From Anaerolineae bacterium (GTDB lineage: Bacteria > Chloroflexota > Anaerolineae > Promineifilales > Promineifilaceae), in contig JAHBVI010000015.1 in assembly GCA_019637635.1 (NCBI GenBank), positions 1 to 64,000 on the forward strand: 64,000 nucleotides of DNA, in the 5' to 3' direction. Under the pieces are notes generated by a model. It did not search any database and was not told the DNA's origin. It saw only the letters and a list, made by a program, of their open reading frames with translations. The position numbers and the translations under genes were made by a program. Within the stretch, counting starts at the first letter, position 1, and each line of letters begins with the position of its first letter. This document shows positions 44,884-55,700 of the stretch, piece by piece.

Positions 44884-45396
44884 TTAGACGGTTACGGCCG
44901 TGTCCACCGTCAATGGTTCCGGCAAACGAAGAACGCCAACAGGGGAAACGGCCGTAGCCAGTTCTCGAATCGTCAGATCAAGCTCTGGATGAACCACATC
45001 CGGGGCAATGTCGGCCAATGGGATTAAAATAAAAGCGCGATCAGGCAAATGGGGGTGGGGAATGGTGAGGGTACCCATTTGCAGGACGAGATCGTCAAAT
45101 AACAAAATATCAATATCAATCAGACGTGGCCCCCAGGGGATATTGGGCACGCGCCCCATTTCCATTTCCAGGTTTTTGATAAATGTAAGGAATTCAACAG
45201 GGGAATAATCAGTCTCGCCGGCAAGACAGGCGTTATAAAAATCGGGCTGATCGGCGACACCCCAGGGGGCGGTTTCATAGATGGGGGATACGGCCGTAAT
45301 CCACACAATCTCCTGCAAACCGACTATTGCCTGTTCCAGATTGTGCCGTCGCTGACCTAAATTGGCGCCCAAGCTCAGATATACCTGGTGTCTCAT
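44884..45396 (-). CDS. folK: Hydroxymethyldihydropterin pyrophosphokinase
   Basis: 170 aa, the folate-pathway step before FolP. MRHQVYLSLGANLGQR, PIYETAPWG, FYNACL, EMGRV and RLIDIDILLFDD, then PHPHLPDRAFIL are diagnostic. Start at 45396. Upstream in-frame residues are not family-like. Confidence 0.95.
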   Translation of the reverse strand: MRHQVYLSLGANLGQRRHNLEQAIVGLQEIVWITAVSPIYETAPWGVADQPDFYNACLAGETDYSPVEFLTFIKNLEMEMGRVPNIPWGPRLIDIDILLFDDLVLQMGTLTIPHPHLPDRAFILIPLADIAPDVVHPELDLTIRELATAVSPVGVLRLPEPLTVDTAVTV

Positions 45397-45567
45397 TTTA
45401 AACTGATTGGGTCGTCGGGTAATGACCCAATGACCATCTTTTGTCAAAAGTGCCCTAAATAACGCAGTGCAGCATCAGACATAATTTATAACACGGCGCG
45501 TCATAGCTGTCAATGAATCCGCAATCCTAAATTTGGCTGGCGGTGGCAGATAAATCTGAACCAACAA

Positions 45568-45623
45568 AAAGCAAAGCCGGCCTTCGCCGACTGTTTATAG
45601 CCGACGAAGGTCGGCTTTGCTTT
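45568..45623 (-). terminator. Long hairpin downstream of the HxlR gene
   Basis: Arms AAAGCAAAGCCG (45568-45579) and CGGCTTTGCTTT (45612-45623), with further pairing of CCTTCG/CGAAGG inside. On the minus strand CTTTTTGTT follows. The rest of 45397-45721 holds short inverted repeats (for example GCGATT/AATCGC near 45636) and a CGATTAC heptamer run, no gene. Confidence 0.75.
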
Positions 45624-45721
45624 CTGTTGCCGCGATTTCAATCGCCGGGAAATAAGAATTGAATAGGCAATCGCCCTAAAGGCCAAAGGCCGATTTTACC
45701 CAATCGATCACCGATTACGGA

Positions 45722-46102
45722 TTACGGTCCACCTCTCCTCTGGTCATAGGCCATCTGTGCCGCTGTCAGGGCCGTGATATGCTCCTCGGCCCAATGCCGC
45801 ACGGCCGTGAGCGGCGTGCAAAGCGTTTGCCCCATCGGCGTCAGTTCATATTCCACACGCGGCGGCACTTCCGGGTACAATGTCCGGCTAACCAGGCCAT
45901 CGCGCTCCAGGTTGCGTAACGTTTGCGTCAGCATCTTTTGCGAGATACCGTGAATGCAGCGTTGTAACTCGGAGAAACGCATCGGGCCATCTTCCAACAG
46001 CCCAATGACCAACGCCGTCCATTTATCCCCAATGCGATCAAGAACGAGCCGCGATGGGCATTGACCATCATACACATTGCCGTTTAGGCCAATTGTTTCC
46101 AT
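45722..46102 (-). CDS. HxlR-family regulator
   Basis: 126-aa winged-helix regulator (DUF24). NVYDGQCPSRLVLDRIGDKW includes the N-terminal Cys that senses electrophiles or redox stress in QorR/HypR/YodB-type members. The wing helix is GISQKMLTQTLRNLERDGLV. GGAGG fixes the start. Divergent from a QorB-like oxidoreductase, the classical QorR-QorB arrangement. Confidence 0.92.
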   Translation of the reverse strand: METIGLNGNVYDGQCPSRLVLDRIGDKWTALVIGLLEDGPMRFSELQRCIHGISQKMLTQTLRNLERDGLVSRTLYPEVPPRVEYELTPMGQTLCTPLTAVRHWAEEHITALTAAQMAYDQRRGGP

Positions 46103-46169
46103 TGTGTAACCTCCATACTTTTGCGTGAGTGCCTTACTAAAAAGTGCCCACTTCCCATTACATACTAAA

Positions 46170-46182
46170 TAACTTATAGTTA
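46170..46182. promoter_or_regulatory. Candidate HxlR operator
   Basis: TAACT-TAT-AGTTA, a perfect 5-bp dyad in the AT-rich 117-bp divergent gap, placed where it could control both genes. The motif class fits HxlR proteins; binding is inferred. Confidence 0.5.
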
Positions 46183-46219
46183 CTATTGTAAATTCTAAAC
46201 TATTTTGAGGAGTAACACA

Positions 46220-47119
46220 ATGACCAATAATCATCAACGAACTCTATTAGTCACAGGCGCCTCCGGGCACATGGGCCGCCGGGTGGTGGAAATGCTGCTG
46301 GAAGCGCAGGCCGGAACCATTATTGCCGCCACGCGCTCGCCGGAGAAGCTGGCCGATTTTGCCCGGCAGGGCGTCATCGTGCGCCACGCCGATTTTAATG
46401 ACCCGGCGTCGCTGGCGGAAGCGTTTGCCGGGGTAGACCGCCTGCTGCTGATCAGCACGGATGCGTTGGGTGAACCGGGGTTGCGATTGCGGCAGCATCA
46501 GACGGCCGTGAAAGCCGCCGAAACTGCCGGCGTTAACCATGTGGTCTATACCTCGCTGGTAAATCCCGAACCGGATTCGCCGGTGCTGATCGCGCCCGAC
46601 CATTATGGCACGGAACAGGCATTAGCCGCCAGCAAACTGAACTGGACGGTGCTGCGCAATAATATCTACGCCGAGGTGCTGATTCCCACGCTCAGCCAGG
46701 CGGCGCAGACGGGGCAGTTGTTCAGCGCCGCCGGGCAGGGCAAAACGGCATACGTGACGCGCGAGGATTGTGCGCGGGTGGCGGCGGCGGCGTTGGCAGC
46801 GGATTTTGACGGCCGTCGCACCCTGAACGTCACCGGCCCTGAGGCGCTGTCCCGCACCGACCTGGCGACCATTGCCACGCAGCTTACGGGAAAACCAGTT
46901 GCGTATATCCCGCTGGAACTGGAAGCCATGGTCCAGGGCATGGTAGGCGCCGGGCTGCCCCGTTTTGTGGCTGAACTATTAGCCTCCTTTGACACCGGCA
47001 TTGCACAGGGCAAATTTAGCGCCGTTTCCAATGCTGCGCAGGAACTCACCGGCCGCCAACCGGCACACCTGGCAGATTTCCTTACCGCCCACAAAGACCA
47101 GCTACTGCCCACCTCTTGA
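46220..47119 (+). CDS. QorB-like NAD(P)H-binding oxidoreductase
   Basis: 299-aa atypical SDR/NmrA-like protein. LVTGASGHMGRRVVEML is the dinucleotide-binding glycine motif. RNNIYAE, AYVTREDCARVAAAAL and LNVTGPEALSRTDLA match QorB quinone oxidoreductases. Probably detoxifies quinones or electrophiles under control of the divergent HxlR protein. GAGGAG upstream of ATG 46220. Confidence 0.9.
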   Translation: MTNNHQRTLLVTGASGHMGRRVVEMLLEAQAGTIIAATRSPEKLADFARQGVIVRHADFNDPASLAEAFAGVDRLLLISTDALGEPGLRLRQHQTAVKAAETAGVNHVVYTSLVNPEPDSPVLIAPDHYGTEQALAASKLNWTVLRNNIYAEVLIPTLSQAAQTGQLFSAAGQGKTAYVTREDCARVAAAALAADFDGRRTLNVTGPEALSRTDLATIATQLTGKPVAYIPLELEAMVQGMVGAGLPRFVAELLASFDTGIAQGKFSAVSNAAQELTGRQPAHLADFLTAHKDQLLPTS

Positions 47120-47136
47120 TACCCCCACCCAAACAA

Positions 47137-47165
47137 AAATGGGGCCTCACCCTGAGGCCCCATTT
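47137..47165. terminator. Bidirectional terminator
   Basis: AAATGGGGCCTCA / TGAGGCCCCATTT, 13-bp perfect stem with loop CCC, between two convergent genes. A CGTTTAC/CGATTAC heptamer run (47172-47217) follows and reaches the M36 stop codon. Confidence 0.88.
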
Positions 47166-47212
47166 CCTTACAACCGTTTACCGATTACCGTTTACCGACA
47201 ACCGATTACCGT

Positions 47213-50200
47213 CTACGGCGTGCAGATACGCACACTCCAGGCATTGAGCGTACCGGCATCGGCCGAGGTGTAGAGGTCGGTCACTTCCAGCACCCAGGTG
47301 CCGTTGCCGCTTTGCCCATCAAAGGCGCTGAGGGAGTTGTTGGGCGTGAACGTGCCATTGATGGTGGGCGTACCGCTGGCGCACTGGTTTTCCACCGGGC
47401 TGGCGGCTTCGTCGTCCAGGGTGGCGTTGATGTTGTCGCCGGAGCAGCCATAGGTGGAGGCAGGCACACCCGGACGGTCTATGATGGTCACGGCCGTGCC
47501 CGTCGTCTGGTTACGCAGCACAAAGCGCAGGTCGCCCACCCAGGTATGTGCCATTGTCACCGACACATTCAGATCGCCAATCGTGCCTGCGCCGCTGATG
47601 GTCAGGTTGGAACTAATGGTGGACGTGCCATTGGGCAGGTTGATGGGCACATTGGTGCTGGTGTAGGTGGTACAACTGCTGGGCGGCGGGGTCGCCGTGG
47701 GCGGCACAGGCGTGTTGGTTGGCGTGGGCGGTACCGGCGTGTTAGTTGCCGTCGGCGTAGCGGTGGGGCCGGTGCCGGTGATACGCACATCATCAATGGC
47801 TGCTTCCACCAGACTGGCGGTGGAGGCATCGGCTGCCGAAATGAGCAGGTAAACCGTCTGCCCGGCAAAGCTGTTCAGGCTGCCACTGAAGGTGGACCAG
47901 ACGGCGTCATCATTATTGGCTGCCCCTAGCTCTTCAAATACGGTTGAAGTTGTGTTACCCACCACCTGCACCCGCAGGAAGTCGGCACTGGAAGAGTTGG
48001 TGCCGTGCGCCAGGTAGTAGCTGAATGACAATGTAATGTTGCCGGACGAAGGCAAGGTAATGTTGGGTGAACGGATGGAGGTTGTGCCGCCATCAATATC
48101 GTAGCTGCCGGCGCTGCTGCCGGCCAATCGCCCGGTTACCAGGTCATTGCTGCCGCTGACGGTGGTGCCAAGTTGTTTGGGGCCACTGCTGTTGGTGTCT
48201 TCGGGGTTGCCTCGTTCCCATTGGCCGGTGGTGGCATTGTCGGTGCCGTTGGGGTTCACAACCCAGCCCAGGCTAGTCTCGAAGTTGTCAAAGAAGACAT
48301 CGCTGCTGGGGGGTGGGGTGTTGGTGGCAGTTGGGGGAACCGAGGTATTGGTTGGCGTGGGGGGAACGGATGTGTTGGTGGGAGTAGGCGTAGGCCCAGA
48401 GCATGCGGGTGGCAGGTTGAATGCCTGCGTGCCGTCGCTGCGGTTGTTGCTGCTGCCCTGGGTAGCGCTATAACCCAAACCGCGTTTGGCAAAGGCCGTC
48501 CAGATGATGCATTGGTTGGCGCCGCCGTTATTATTCTGGTCGGCCAGCAATATGGCGTTGCGGGCATCCACAAAACCGGGGCTGCATGGCTGCAATTTCA
48601 ACCCATCAATGACCAGCCGCAGGGCGATGTTGTTGCCGCCTGTGCCCGTGTATAAATTGGCGTCCCAACCATGGGCGTCAATCAGCCCCCAGGTCATTTC
48701 CCACACCATAGCCGCCCAGACAGAACCAACGCCGTGCGGTACGGTGGCCGTTTTAATAGTGTCATAGGTGCGCGGATCAATGCTCATGTCGGTGGTGTAG
48801 GGGTGGGTGCGGATGCCGGTGCCGTTGGTGGCCTGGCCCAGGACGTAGGTGCCCATGCCGCGCCGCTTGGGGCCGGTGTCGCCGGGCTGCATGGTCATCA
48901 GCACGGCAAAATAGTCGCTCCAACCCTCGCCGGCCTGTTCCTGGTTGTTCAGGCAGCTAGCCGTGCCGGGGCCACCGGTGAGGCGGATGGAAATGCCGTG
49001 CCCGTATTCGTGGATGATGATGCCGTTGTCCAGGTCGCCATCACGATTGGGGGTGGTGTAATTCCACAGGTACATCTGCATCCGGGGAACGCCGCCATCG
49101 GTGGGGGTGGAGAAGTTGGCGTTGTTGGTGCCGCCGCCGTCCTGCGCTTCGGCTCGTACATAGTCATTGCCGGTACCACCACGGCCGTAGTTGTTCTGCT
49201 GGAAGTTGCCGCTGGCTTCGTTGAACCCATACTGGTACATCACATCGTGAATGATGTTGTTCCAGTAAAAGAGGTTGGTTACGGCTGCCGGGCGATAGGT
49301 GCTGGGGGCCTGGCTTAAGTTCAGAGGGAAGTCAAAGTTGAGGCTGCTGCCACCATCGGGGCTGGAACCGGTATCCGGGGAGTTGTTGTTATCTGTATCG
49401 GTGTAGGCATGGACGTTGTTGCCACGAGTGACGGTGTATTCAGCGCCGGGTGAACCGTTGGTATCGTGCCAGCCGTAGGGGGAGGCCAGGGCGTTGGCAG
49501 GGTTGCTGACAATGGCGCGGCTGCCGTGGCTGGGGCTTTCTACCGGCAGCGGGAAGACGTTGTACTGTGACCCGGTTTGCAGGAGGAAGTTACCGGTGCG
49601 CAGGGGGGAGGCGGCTACGGCCGTGCTGCCTCCTGCTTTTGCCGGCGTCCCAAAATGATCGTGGATCACATAGTTGAACCGATCCAACTCCGCACCGGTG
49701 GTGGCATCTACGCGGATGCTCCAGATATTTTGGTGGTCCAGCTCGTGAATTTCCACATTCCAGGCCAGGGACACCTGCCCATTTTCTAATGGCTGGTAAA
49801 CCAACCAGACGGGGATGGGTTCTGCGGACAGGCTGCTGTTGACAAAGACGCTTTTCTGGTCGGCGCCGCTGGACGTTTCTTGCAGACCCAGTGAGCCTTC
49901 ATATGCCAGCCCCAGCGCATCGGCGGCGGCATTAACAGCTTGTACGGCCGTTAGCTCCGCTTTGGTGGTGTTGACCGATTGGGCCAGATTGGGCACAAAC
50001 CGGTTGCCCACATTGATGACGCTGCCGTCTTTGGCAATGTTGATATTGATAAGTGCGTTGTACACCAGATAACCGGCGTGGCGCTGCTGCAAGTAGATGT
50101 GGGTGGTGCCGTTGTGATCGCTGACGTATTGGTCGGTGATCACATAGTCACTCACATCAGCCGCCGACAGGCCAAAAGCGGCTCTGTTTTGCTGCAAATA

Positions 50201-50392
50201 ACCCAGGGCAATGTCACGGGGTTGGCCGGCGTTGGGGCCGGTTAAAAAGCTGACATCCTGGGCAGATGCCCCTTGCAGGGGGTCGCCGGCCGCGCCGGCC
50301 GCGCCGCCAACAGCAATGAACAGGACGAGAATGGCAATAATGAGCATACTGCCAACCAGGCCAAAAGAGATTTTTGTACTTCCGTTTTTCAC
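47213..50392 (-). CDS. M36 (fungalysin) metallopeptidase with P domain
   Basis: 1059-aa secreted zinc protease. N-terminal membrane/signal segment, a propeptide with FTP-like and PepSY-like parts (DYVITDQYVSDHNGTTHIYL), then the catalytic domain with H461-E-Y-G-H465 and downstream EGWSDYF supplying the third ligand. Three TPTNT linkers separate a MAM-like/jelly-roll domain (DNFETSLGW onwards) and a C-terminal proprotein-convertase P domain (TWVGDLRFVL, DRPGVPASTYGCSGDN). GTG start 50392 is chosen because GAGGAG lies 7 bases upstream and the signal segment follows; a longer ORF upstream has no site. Probably self-processed and surface or medium-located. Confidence 0.9.
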   Translation of the reverse strand: MKNGSTKISFGLVGSMLIIAILVLFIAVGGAAGAAGDPLQGASAQDVSFLTGPNAGQPRDIALGYLQQNRAAFGLSAADVSDYVITDQYVSDHNGTTHIYLQQRHAGYLVYNALININIAKDGSVINVGNRFVPNLAQSVNTTKAELTAVQAVNAAADALGLAYEGSLGLQETSSGADQKSVFVNSSLSAEPIPVWLVYQPLENGQVSLAWNVEIHELDHQNIWSIRVDATTGAELDRFNYVIHDHFGTPAKAGGSTAVAASPLRTGNFLLQTGSQYNVFPLPVESPSHGSRAIVSNPANALASPYGWHDTNGSPGAEYTVTRGNNVHAYTDTDNNNSPDTGSSPDGGSSLNFDFPLNLSQAPSTYRPAAVTNLFYWNNIIHDVMYQYGFNEASGNFQQNNYGRGGTGNDYVRAEAQDGGGTNNANFSTPTDGGVPRMQMYLWNYTTPNRDGDLDNGIIIHEYGHGISIRLTGGPGTASCLNNQEQAGEGWSDYFAVLMTMQPGDTGPKRRGMGTYVLGQATNGTGIRTHPYTTDMSIDPRTYDTIKTATVPHGVGSVWAAMVWEMTWGLIDAHGWDANLYTGTGGNNIALRLVIDGLKLQPCSPGFVDARNAILLADQNNNGGANQCIIWTAFAKRGLGYSATQGSSNNRSDGTQAFNLPPACSGPTPTPTNTSVPPTPTNTSVPPTATNTPPPSSDVFFDNFETSLGWVVNPNGTDNATTGQWERGNPEDTNSSGPKQLGTTVSGSNDLVTGRLAGSSAGSYDIDGGTTSIRSPNITLPSSGNITLSFSYYLAHGTNSSSADFLRVQVVGNTTSTVFEELGAANNDDAVWSTFSGSLNSFAGQTVYLLISAADASTASLVEAAIDDVRITGTGPTATPTATNTPVPPTPTNTPVPPTATPPPSSCTTYTSTNVPINLPNGTSTISSNLTISGAGTIGDLNVSVTMAHTWVGDLRFVLRNQTTGTAVTIIDRPGVPASTYGCSGDNINATLDDEAASPVENQCASGTPTINGTFTPNNSLSAFDGQSGNGTWVLEVTDLYTSADAGTLNAWSVRICTP

Positions 50393-51049
50393 TGACGTTC
50401 TCCTCAAAGAGTGAATGGTCACGGCCGTTGCAGGAGGCACGGCCGTTGACATCAATAAACACAGGCAGGGGATTGACGTTCACTTTTGCATAGGGTGGGT
50501 TCCTCTCCAGGATGCGGACAACTGCCCGTAAGCCATTTGCTGGAACCGGCGATTCACCTCCTCAAAACAGATCCATTTGCTTGTGAAAGGGGAGAAACGG
50601 TATGTTGTTGAAAGGTGGAGATGGGGGATGGTGGTGGCGGCAGAACAGGATGTCACAATGGTTTGGCAATGTAAATTGACCGTATGCCATAACGCGCGGT
50701 AACGATGAAAGACCAGGATGCTGGATGAGTTGGTACAAGCCACACTTACAAAATGGATGCAGATGTGCCTGGGCGCGCCGGCGCGCCCAGGCACATCTGC
50801 ATCCAGATTTCAGGACAGAAAATCAGTCACGGTAGCATAAGGGCCGGTGAGCCACAAAAACGTACCAATGCAATGAGAGTTAAGGTTCCAATACAGCTTT
50901 CAGGTTATTGATCGGGTCACTTCTTCAGGTGATGGCGCGCTTCTGCGGCCACACTCACAAAATTCTAATCATGACGGCCGTATTGTCAATCATTCCGGCT
51001 GATGATAGATAATTGCAATTACAACTATAGATGTTTTTTGCAAAAGGGG
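50393..51049. other. Gene-poor 657-bp gap
   Basis: Between murJ and the M36 gene. It holds two ACGGCCGT octamers 19 bp apart (50422, 50441), another near 50976, and the 52-bp palindrome at 50754-50805. A 104-codon minus ORF (50480-50794) has no ribosome site or recognisable protein and runs through the palindrome, so I reject it. Confidence 0.8.
50754..50805. repeat. 52-bp perfect palindrome
   Basis: 26-bp arms without loop. Left arm begins TGGATGCAGATGTGCC and the centre is GGCGCGCCGGCGCGCC. It could form a very stable hairpin or cruciform. A terminator for murJ on the minus strand is possible but no T run is present. Confidence 0.95.
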
Positions 51050-52612
51050 TTAAGCAGATGGGCGTGACCGTACTAACTGGATGAGTTGTGGAATTTCGCG
51101 CCCGCCAACCAGGGTGTGCAGCAGCAGGTAAACGGCCGTGCCTCCCGCCGCCGCCACGCCCAGATACATTACCTGTGCCAACAGGTTGGTAATGCCGCTG
51201 AGATTGGCGGTGACGGCCGTCAGGGGAATGGCCCACCCCATGGCCAGAATCACCAGCGCCATGCCGCCGGAAGCCAGCAATGCCCGTCCCCCGGTTGCCG
51301 CCAGTTCTTGTTCTCCCAGATAGCCCAATTCCCGCCGGTTCAGCCAGTAAAGCAGGCTGGCCAGGAACGTGAAGGCCAGCGTACTGGCAATGGCCAGCCC
51401 CACCACACCCCAGGCTGTTACCAACAAATAGGCAAAGGAAACATTCACCACCAGCCAACCCATATAAGCAAACATGGGGGTGCGGGTGTTATGCCGGGCA
51501 TAAAAGAGGCGGGCCACAATTTCATTGGCCGCTTCGCTGACCAGCCGGATGCTAAAGACGAGCAGCACGGCAAAGATGACGGCTACGGCTTCGGGCGCAA
51601 ACAGCAGCGAAAGCGCCGGACGCCCCAACAACACCATCAGCACGGCCGCCGGGATGGTGAGAAAGAGGATGATGCGCAGGGTATTAACGGCCGTGCGTTT
51701 CAACCCCTCGATGTCGCCGCTGTTGTATAACTCGGCCAGGGTGGGAAAAACGACAATGGCGACGGCCGTGCCCAGCAGTGTTTCCGGGAACTGCATAAAG
51801 GTATAACCATAAAAATAACCAGAGGTGCTGCCCTCCGCCAGTTGCGAGGTCAGCCGGATGATAAACAGATCGGCCAGTTGAATGACGCCCAATGTGATAA
51901 TCCGCGGCCCCATCAGGCGAATGATCTCGCGCACCCCGGCCATGTGCATGGCCAGCGCCGGGTGATAGCCGATCTTGTATTTCAGCAGCGCCGGAACCTG
52001 GATGAGGATGTGCAGTACGCCACCTAAAACCGTACCCCAGGCCAGCCCCATCACCCCCATTTCCGGCGCCAGCACAAACAGGCCAACCACATAGCCAATG
52101 TCCAGCGCCACTGGCGCTAAGGCAGGCAGGGCAAAATGCTGATGGGCGTTGAGGATGCTGCTGAGGACGCCGCTGATGCCAAAGAGGGTGGTCTGGATGA
52201 GGATGACGCGCATGAGTACGGCCGTTAGTTCCTGCTGTTCTAGTGTGAAACCGGGTACCAACAGGCGGCTGGTAATCCAGGGGGCCAGTATGGCGGCCAC
52301 CAGGCAAATGCCACCCAATATCAGCAGCACCAGCGTTAAGATGGTGTTGGCCAGCCGCGCCGCATCGCGGTCGCGGGCGCCGGTGAGATATTGCGAATAA
52401 ACGGGGATGAAAGCGGCGGCTAAAGCTCCCCCGGCAATAAGCGTAAAAAACAGTTCCGGTAGTTGGTTGGCGGCCACAAAGGCATCATATTGGGGCGATG
52501 TGCCAAACGTATTGGCCACCAGCAGCAGCCGCACTAAACCTGTTATTTTGCCTAAACCAAAGAGAAAAATGACAATGAGCGAGGAGGTCAGCAGATGCCG
52601 GGCGCGATTCAT
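51050..52612 (-). CDS. murJ: Lipid II flippase MurJ
   Basis: 520-aa MOP-superfamily membrane protein with about 14 helices. MviN/MurJ signatures: GLVRLLLVANTFGTSPQYDAF, NQLPELFFTLIAGGALAAAF, IPVYSQYLT, TLLGTAVAIVVFPTLAE and VARLFYARHNTRTP. Moves lipid-linked peptidoglycan precursors across the membrane. Start MNRARHLL at 52612; a longer ORF lacks support. Confidence 0.95.
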   Translation of the reverse strand: MNRARHLLTSSLIVIFLFGLGKITGLVRLLLVANTFGTSPQYDAFVAANQLPELFFTLIAGGALAAAFIPVYSQYLTGARDRDAARLANTILTLVLLILGGICLVAAILAPWITSRLLVPGFTLEQQELTAVLMRVILIQTTLFGISGVLSSILNAHQHFALPALAPVALDIGYVVGLFVLAPEMGVMGLAWGTVLGGVLHILIQVPALLKYKIGYHPALAMHMAGVREIIRLMGPRIITLGVIQLADLFIIRLTSQLAEGSTSGYFYGYTFMQFPETLLGTAVAIVVFPTLAELYNSGDIEGLKRTAVNTLRIILFLTIPAAVLMVLLGRPALSLLFAPEAVAVIFAVLLVFSIRLVSEAANEIVARLFYARHNTRTPMFAYMGWLVVNVSFAYLLVTAWGVVGLAIASTLAFTFLASLLYWLNRRELGYLGEQELAATGGRALLASGGMALVILAMGWAIPLTAVTANLSGITNLLAQVMYLGVAAAGGTAVYLLLHTLVGGREIPQLIQLVRSRPSA

Positions 52613-52644
52613 GGCGCGATTGTACTGGATTGAGACCGGCCCGC

Positions 52645-52680
52645 AAAAAAAAGAGACGACCGGGTTACGGCCGTCTCTCT
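52645..52680 (-). terminator. Intrinsic terminator of the secreted P-domain protein
   Basis: On the minus strand AGAGACG ... CGTCTCT is followed by eight T. The loop includes an ACGGCCGT octamer. Upstream of it on the same strand, 52694-52726 is a 16-bp perfect hairpin AGATTGGTTCAATCTT around a single C. Confidence 0.88.
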
Positions 52681-52731
52681 TGTAAGTTTGGGTAGATTGG
52701 TTCAATCTTCAAGATTGAACCAATCTCAAGG

Positions 52732-55700
52732 CTATGGTTTTAAGATGATGGGCAGGTAGATGGTGTAACCTGGTTCTACCGGCACAGAGGCTGTCGTGGT
52801 CAGGTCTACACTGGCAGTGGCGGAGGGGTCATTGTCGGACACGGCCGTGATCGTCACCGTATCGTCGTCCCCATTGGCCGCATCACCGGGAATGTGAACT
52901 GTCACCTGCACGGCCGTGCCCTCGCCGGCAGCCAGCGTCACCGTCAGCGGTTCCACGTGTGTCATCCAGGCGTTCCCACTCATGCCCAGCGTAAAGCTGT
53001 CGGCCGCATTGCCTGTGTTGGTGATGTGTACCGTGTACGTCACCACCGCCCCCGGTTCGCCGGACAGCGCATCCGGGTCGGCGCTGAGGGTCACATCCCG
53101 CAGTTCCGTCGCCGTCGTCGTCAGGAAGGCGTCGTCGCTGACGCTGCCGTCGCTCTGTGACGTAGCCGTCACCAATGACAGCCCTACATCACCGGCAGCC
53201 GCATTGCCCGGCACACTCACTTCGGCCGTGAACGTGCCCACCGCACCGGCATCCAGGCTGATGCTGCTGGCAGAGAGCATGGTTGCCCACTGCGCATCCA
53301 CCGTCAGATCAAAGGTATCGCTGACGCTGCCCGTGTTGGTGATGCTCAGGGTGTAGACCACCACACTGCCCGGCGCGCCAGAACCGTCCTGGTCAGGCGA
53401 GAGGTCTACGCCGCCGCCGCTGGCCTCCAGCGTGGGCACCACACACCACTCCACCAGCGTGCCAATATCGCTGCCGGCATGGTCAGAGACCGTGATCGTC
53501 CAGTCGCCGCTGATGTCCATGCCATCATAGGCGGCCAGCAGGCTGGAGTTGGGCGGGTCGCCGCCCACACGGTCGCCAGAGATGGCCGGGTTGGTGGCGC
53601 ACTGCGTTTCGATGTTACCATCCGGCCCTTCATCGTTGACGGTGACATCATAATTGTCGCCGGAACAGCCAAAGGTGCTGGCAGGCACACCGGGGCGGTC
53701 AATGATGGTGGCGTTGGTGGCGTTGTGGGAGACCGCGAAGCGCAGGTCGCCCACCCAGGTGTGGGTGGCTTTGACGTAGATGTCCACGTCCAGAATGTTG
53801 GCGCTGGCGGGGATGTTCATGGTGTGGCTGACGCCGGTCGGGTTATTGTCTGGGATAGCCAGATTGGGGGTAGCGCAGAAGGTGGCGGGCTGCTCCACGG
53901 TGCGGAAGCGGAACTGCGGTGAGATGACGCCGCTGCCGCAGGCGTTGCTGGCCGTGACGCGCCAGTAGTGCCAGGTGTTGTAAGCCAGGGCGTTGGCGCC
54001 AGGCAAGGTGTGGCTGGGATCGCTGACAGTGGTGGTGTAGATGATGTTATTGAAGTTGATGTCGTCGGCCAGTTCCAGAGTGTAGGCGGCCGCGCCGCTG
54101 ACGGCGTTCCAGCTAAAGTCCGGGGTGACGGGGATGTTGGTAGCGCCGTTGGCGGGCGTGAGCAAGGTAGGCGCGCCCGGTATACCATCAAACAGGTTCA
54201 ATTGTAAGGTCGCCGTATGGGTTGGTGTGGGAGAACCGATACCCACGATATCAACATCATATGCTCCTGGCGTAACCGCGCCGACATTCAGCAAACTGAG
54301 TTCACTGGTAACCGTAGGCGTCATTACCGGGTTGACGCTGAAGCTGGCAGAATACCCTGCCGGAACGCCAACAGCGTTAAGGGCTACCGGGGCATCGTAC
54401 CCTTCAAACCAGTTGAAGTTGACATCTACAGAAGCAGAGTCGGGGGCACAAATTTCCAGGGTGTTAGGGCTGAGCGCCATTGAGAAATCTGGGCCGAGGC
54501 CACCGGTACATTCCGGTACCCGGAAGATGCCGACGCGCGTGTTCCAGTTGAAGCCGCCGTCATTGATGTCATGATATTCAGTGGTGTACCAGAAGGTGCA
54601 ATTGTCCACCGGGTCAACGGCCAGGCCAGAATAATCGCCCCACCGTTCAATACTGGTCTGGACGCCCGTGCCGACCCACATGGAGGCCTCTGCATTCAGG
54701 GTACCCAGGGGATCACTCAGGCGCCGGGTGACATAGCGGATAGAAGGAATGGTGGTGTTACTGGAAACGCTGTAGCCCAGGGCGATATTACCACTGCCAT
54801 CCATGGCAATGCTGCCCATCCAGCGGGTGTTACTGTCTGGGAAGTGTGTGCCTTCCTGGTGCAGGGCGTACGTGCTGCCTGTTTTGCGTACTTCAAACCA
54901 GCGGATGCCGCCGTGGTTAGCGCCATCGCCATCTACCGTGAAATTACCAACCATGGCGGCATAATCACCAAAGTTGCGGTATTGCAGCCGGTGCATGGGC
55001 CACCAGGCAATATCATCCAGTAATTGGGATGTGCCCGGCTGCTGCACACATTCAACGAAGAAGCCACAGAGGGTATAGTTGAAGGCGGCAATTGGCAGTT
55101 CGGCAACCAGGGTGTATGTGGAATTGGCCGGAGTAGCCCAGTCTACGTCAAATTCATAGAAAGCTAATCGTTCCGACCCACCGGGGTGCCCGTTACCGTT
55201 TGGATGGAAGAATGTGTAGAAGATACCCGGAGCGCCTACCGGAGGGGCCAGTGGGCCATCTACGTCGGCCGGTAACATCAAGTTTGGATTGTTACCGAAG
55301 GATTGACGGGTAGCGGGATTGCCGGCCAACATGGCGGCCCGGTCAAAGGCATGCGCCCAGTATTGGTTGGGGAAACCGGTGTTGGTGGTGGCAAAGTAGG
55401 CATCGGGCCAGATGCCATATTTGGGATAATCGGGGAAGGCCGGCATGGGGAAGGCGTACAGGTAATAGGTGCCTGTGGGGTCAGGTGAGGTAGAGACAGC
55501 AATACACAGTGCCTGACCGCCCGTAAGCCCCATTTGCGACATGAACCAGCGGTCGGCCATATCATCATACATGACAATGGGGTCGCCGCTGTTGCTGTTC
55601 TGGCACACACCGCCAAAACCGGCAAACAAGGCGTTGAAGGGGGTGTCTGCTTGCACAATGCTGGGCGGGATTCCGTTGTCCGGGTCGCCTTTATCCCAGA

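Noticed and set aside
50480..50794. 104-codon minus ORF in the gap before the M36 gene
   Set aside because: Runs through a perfect palindrome, has no ribosome site and no family features.
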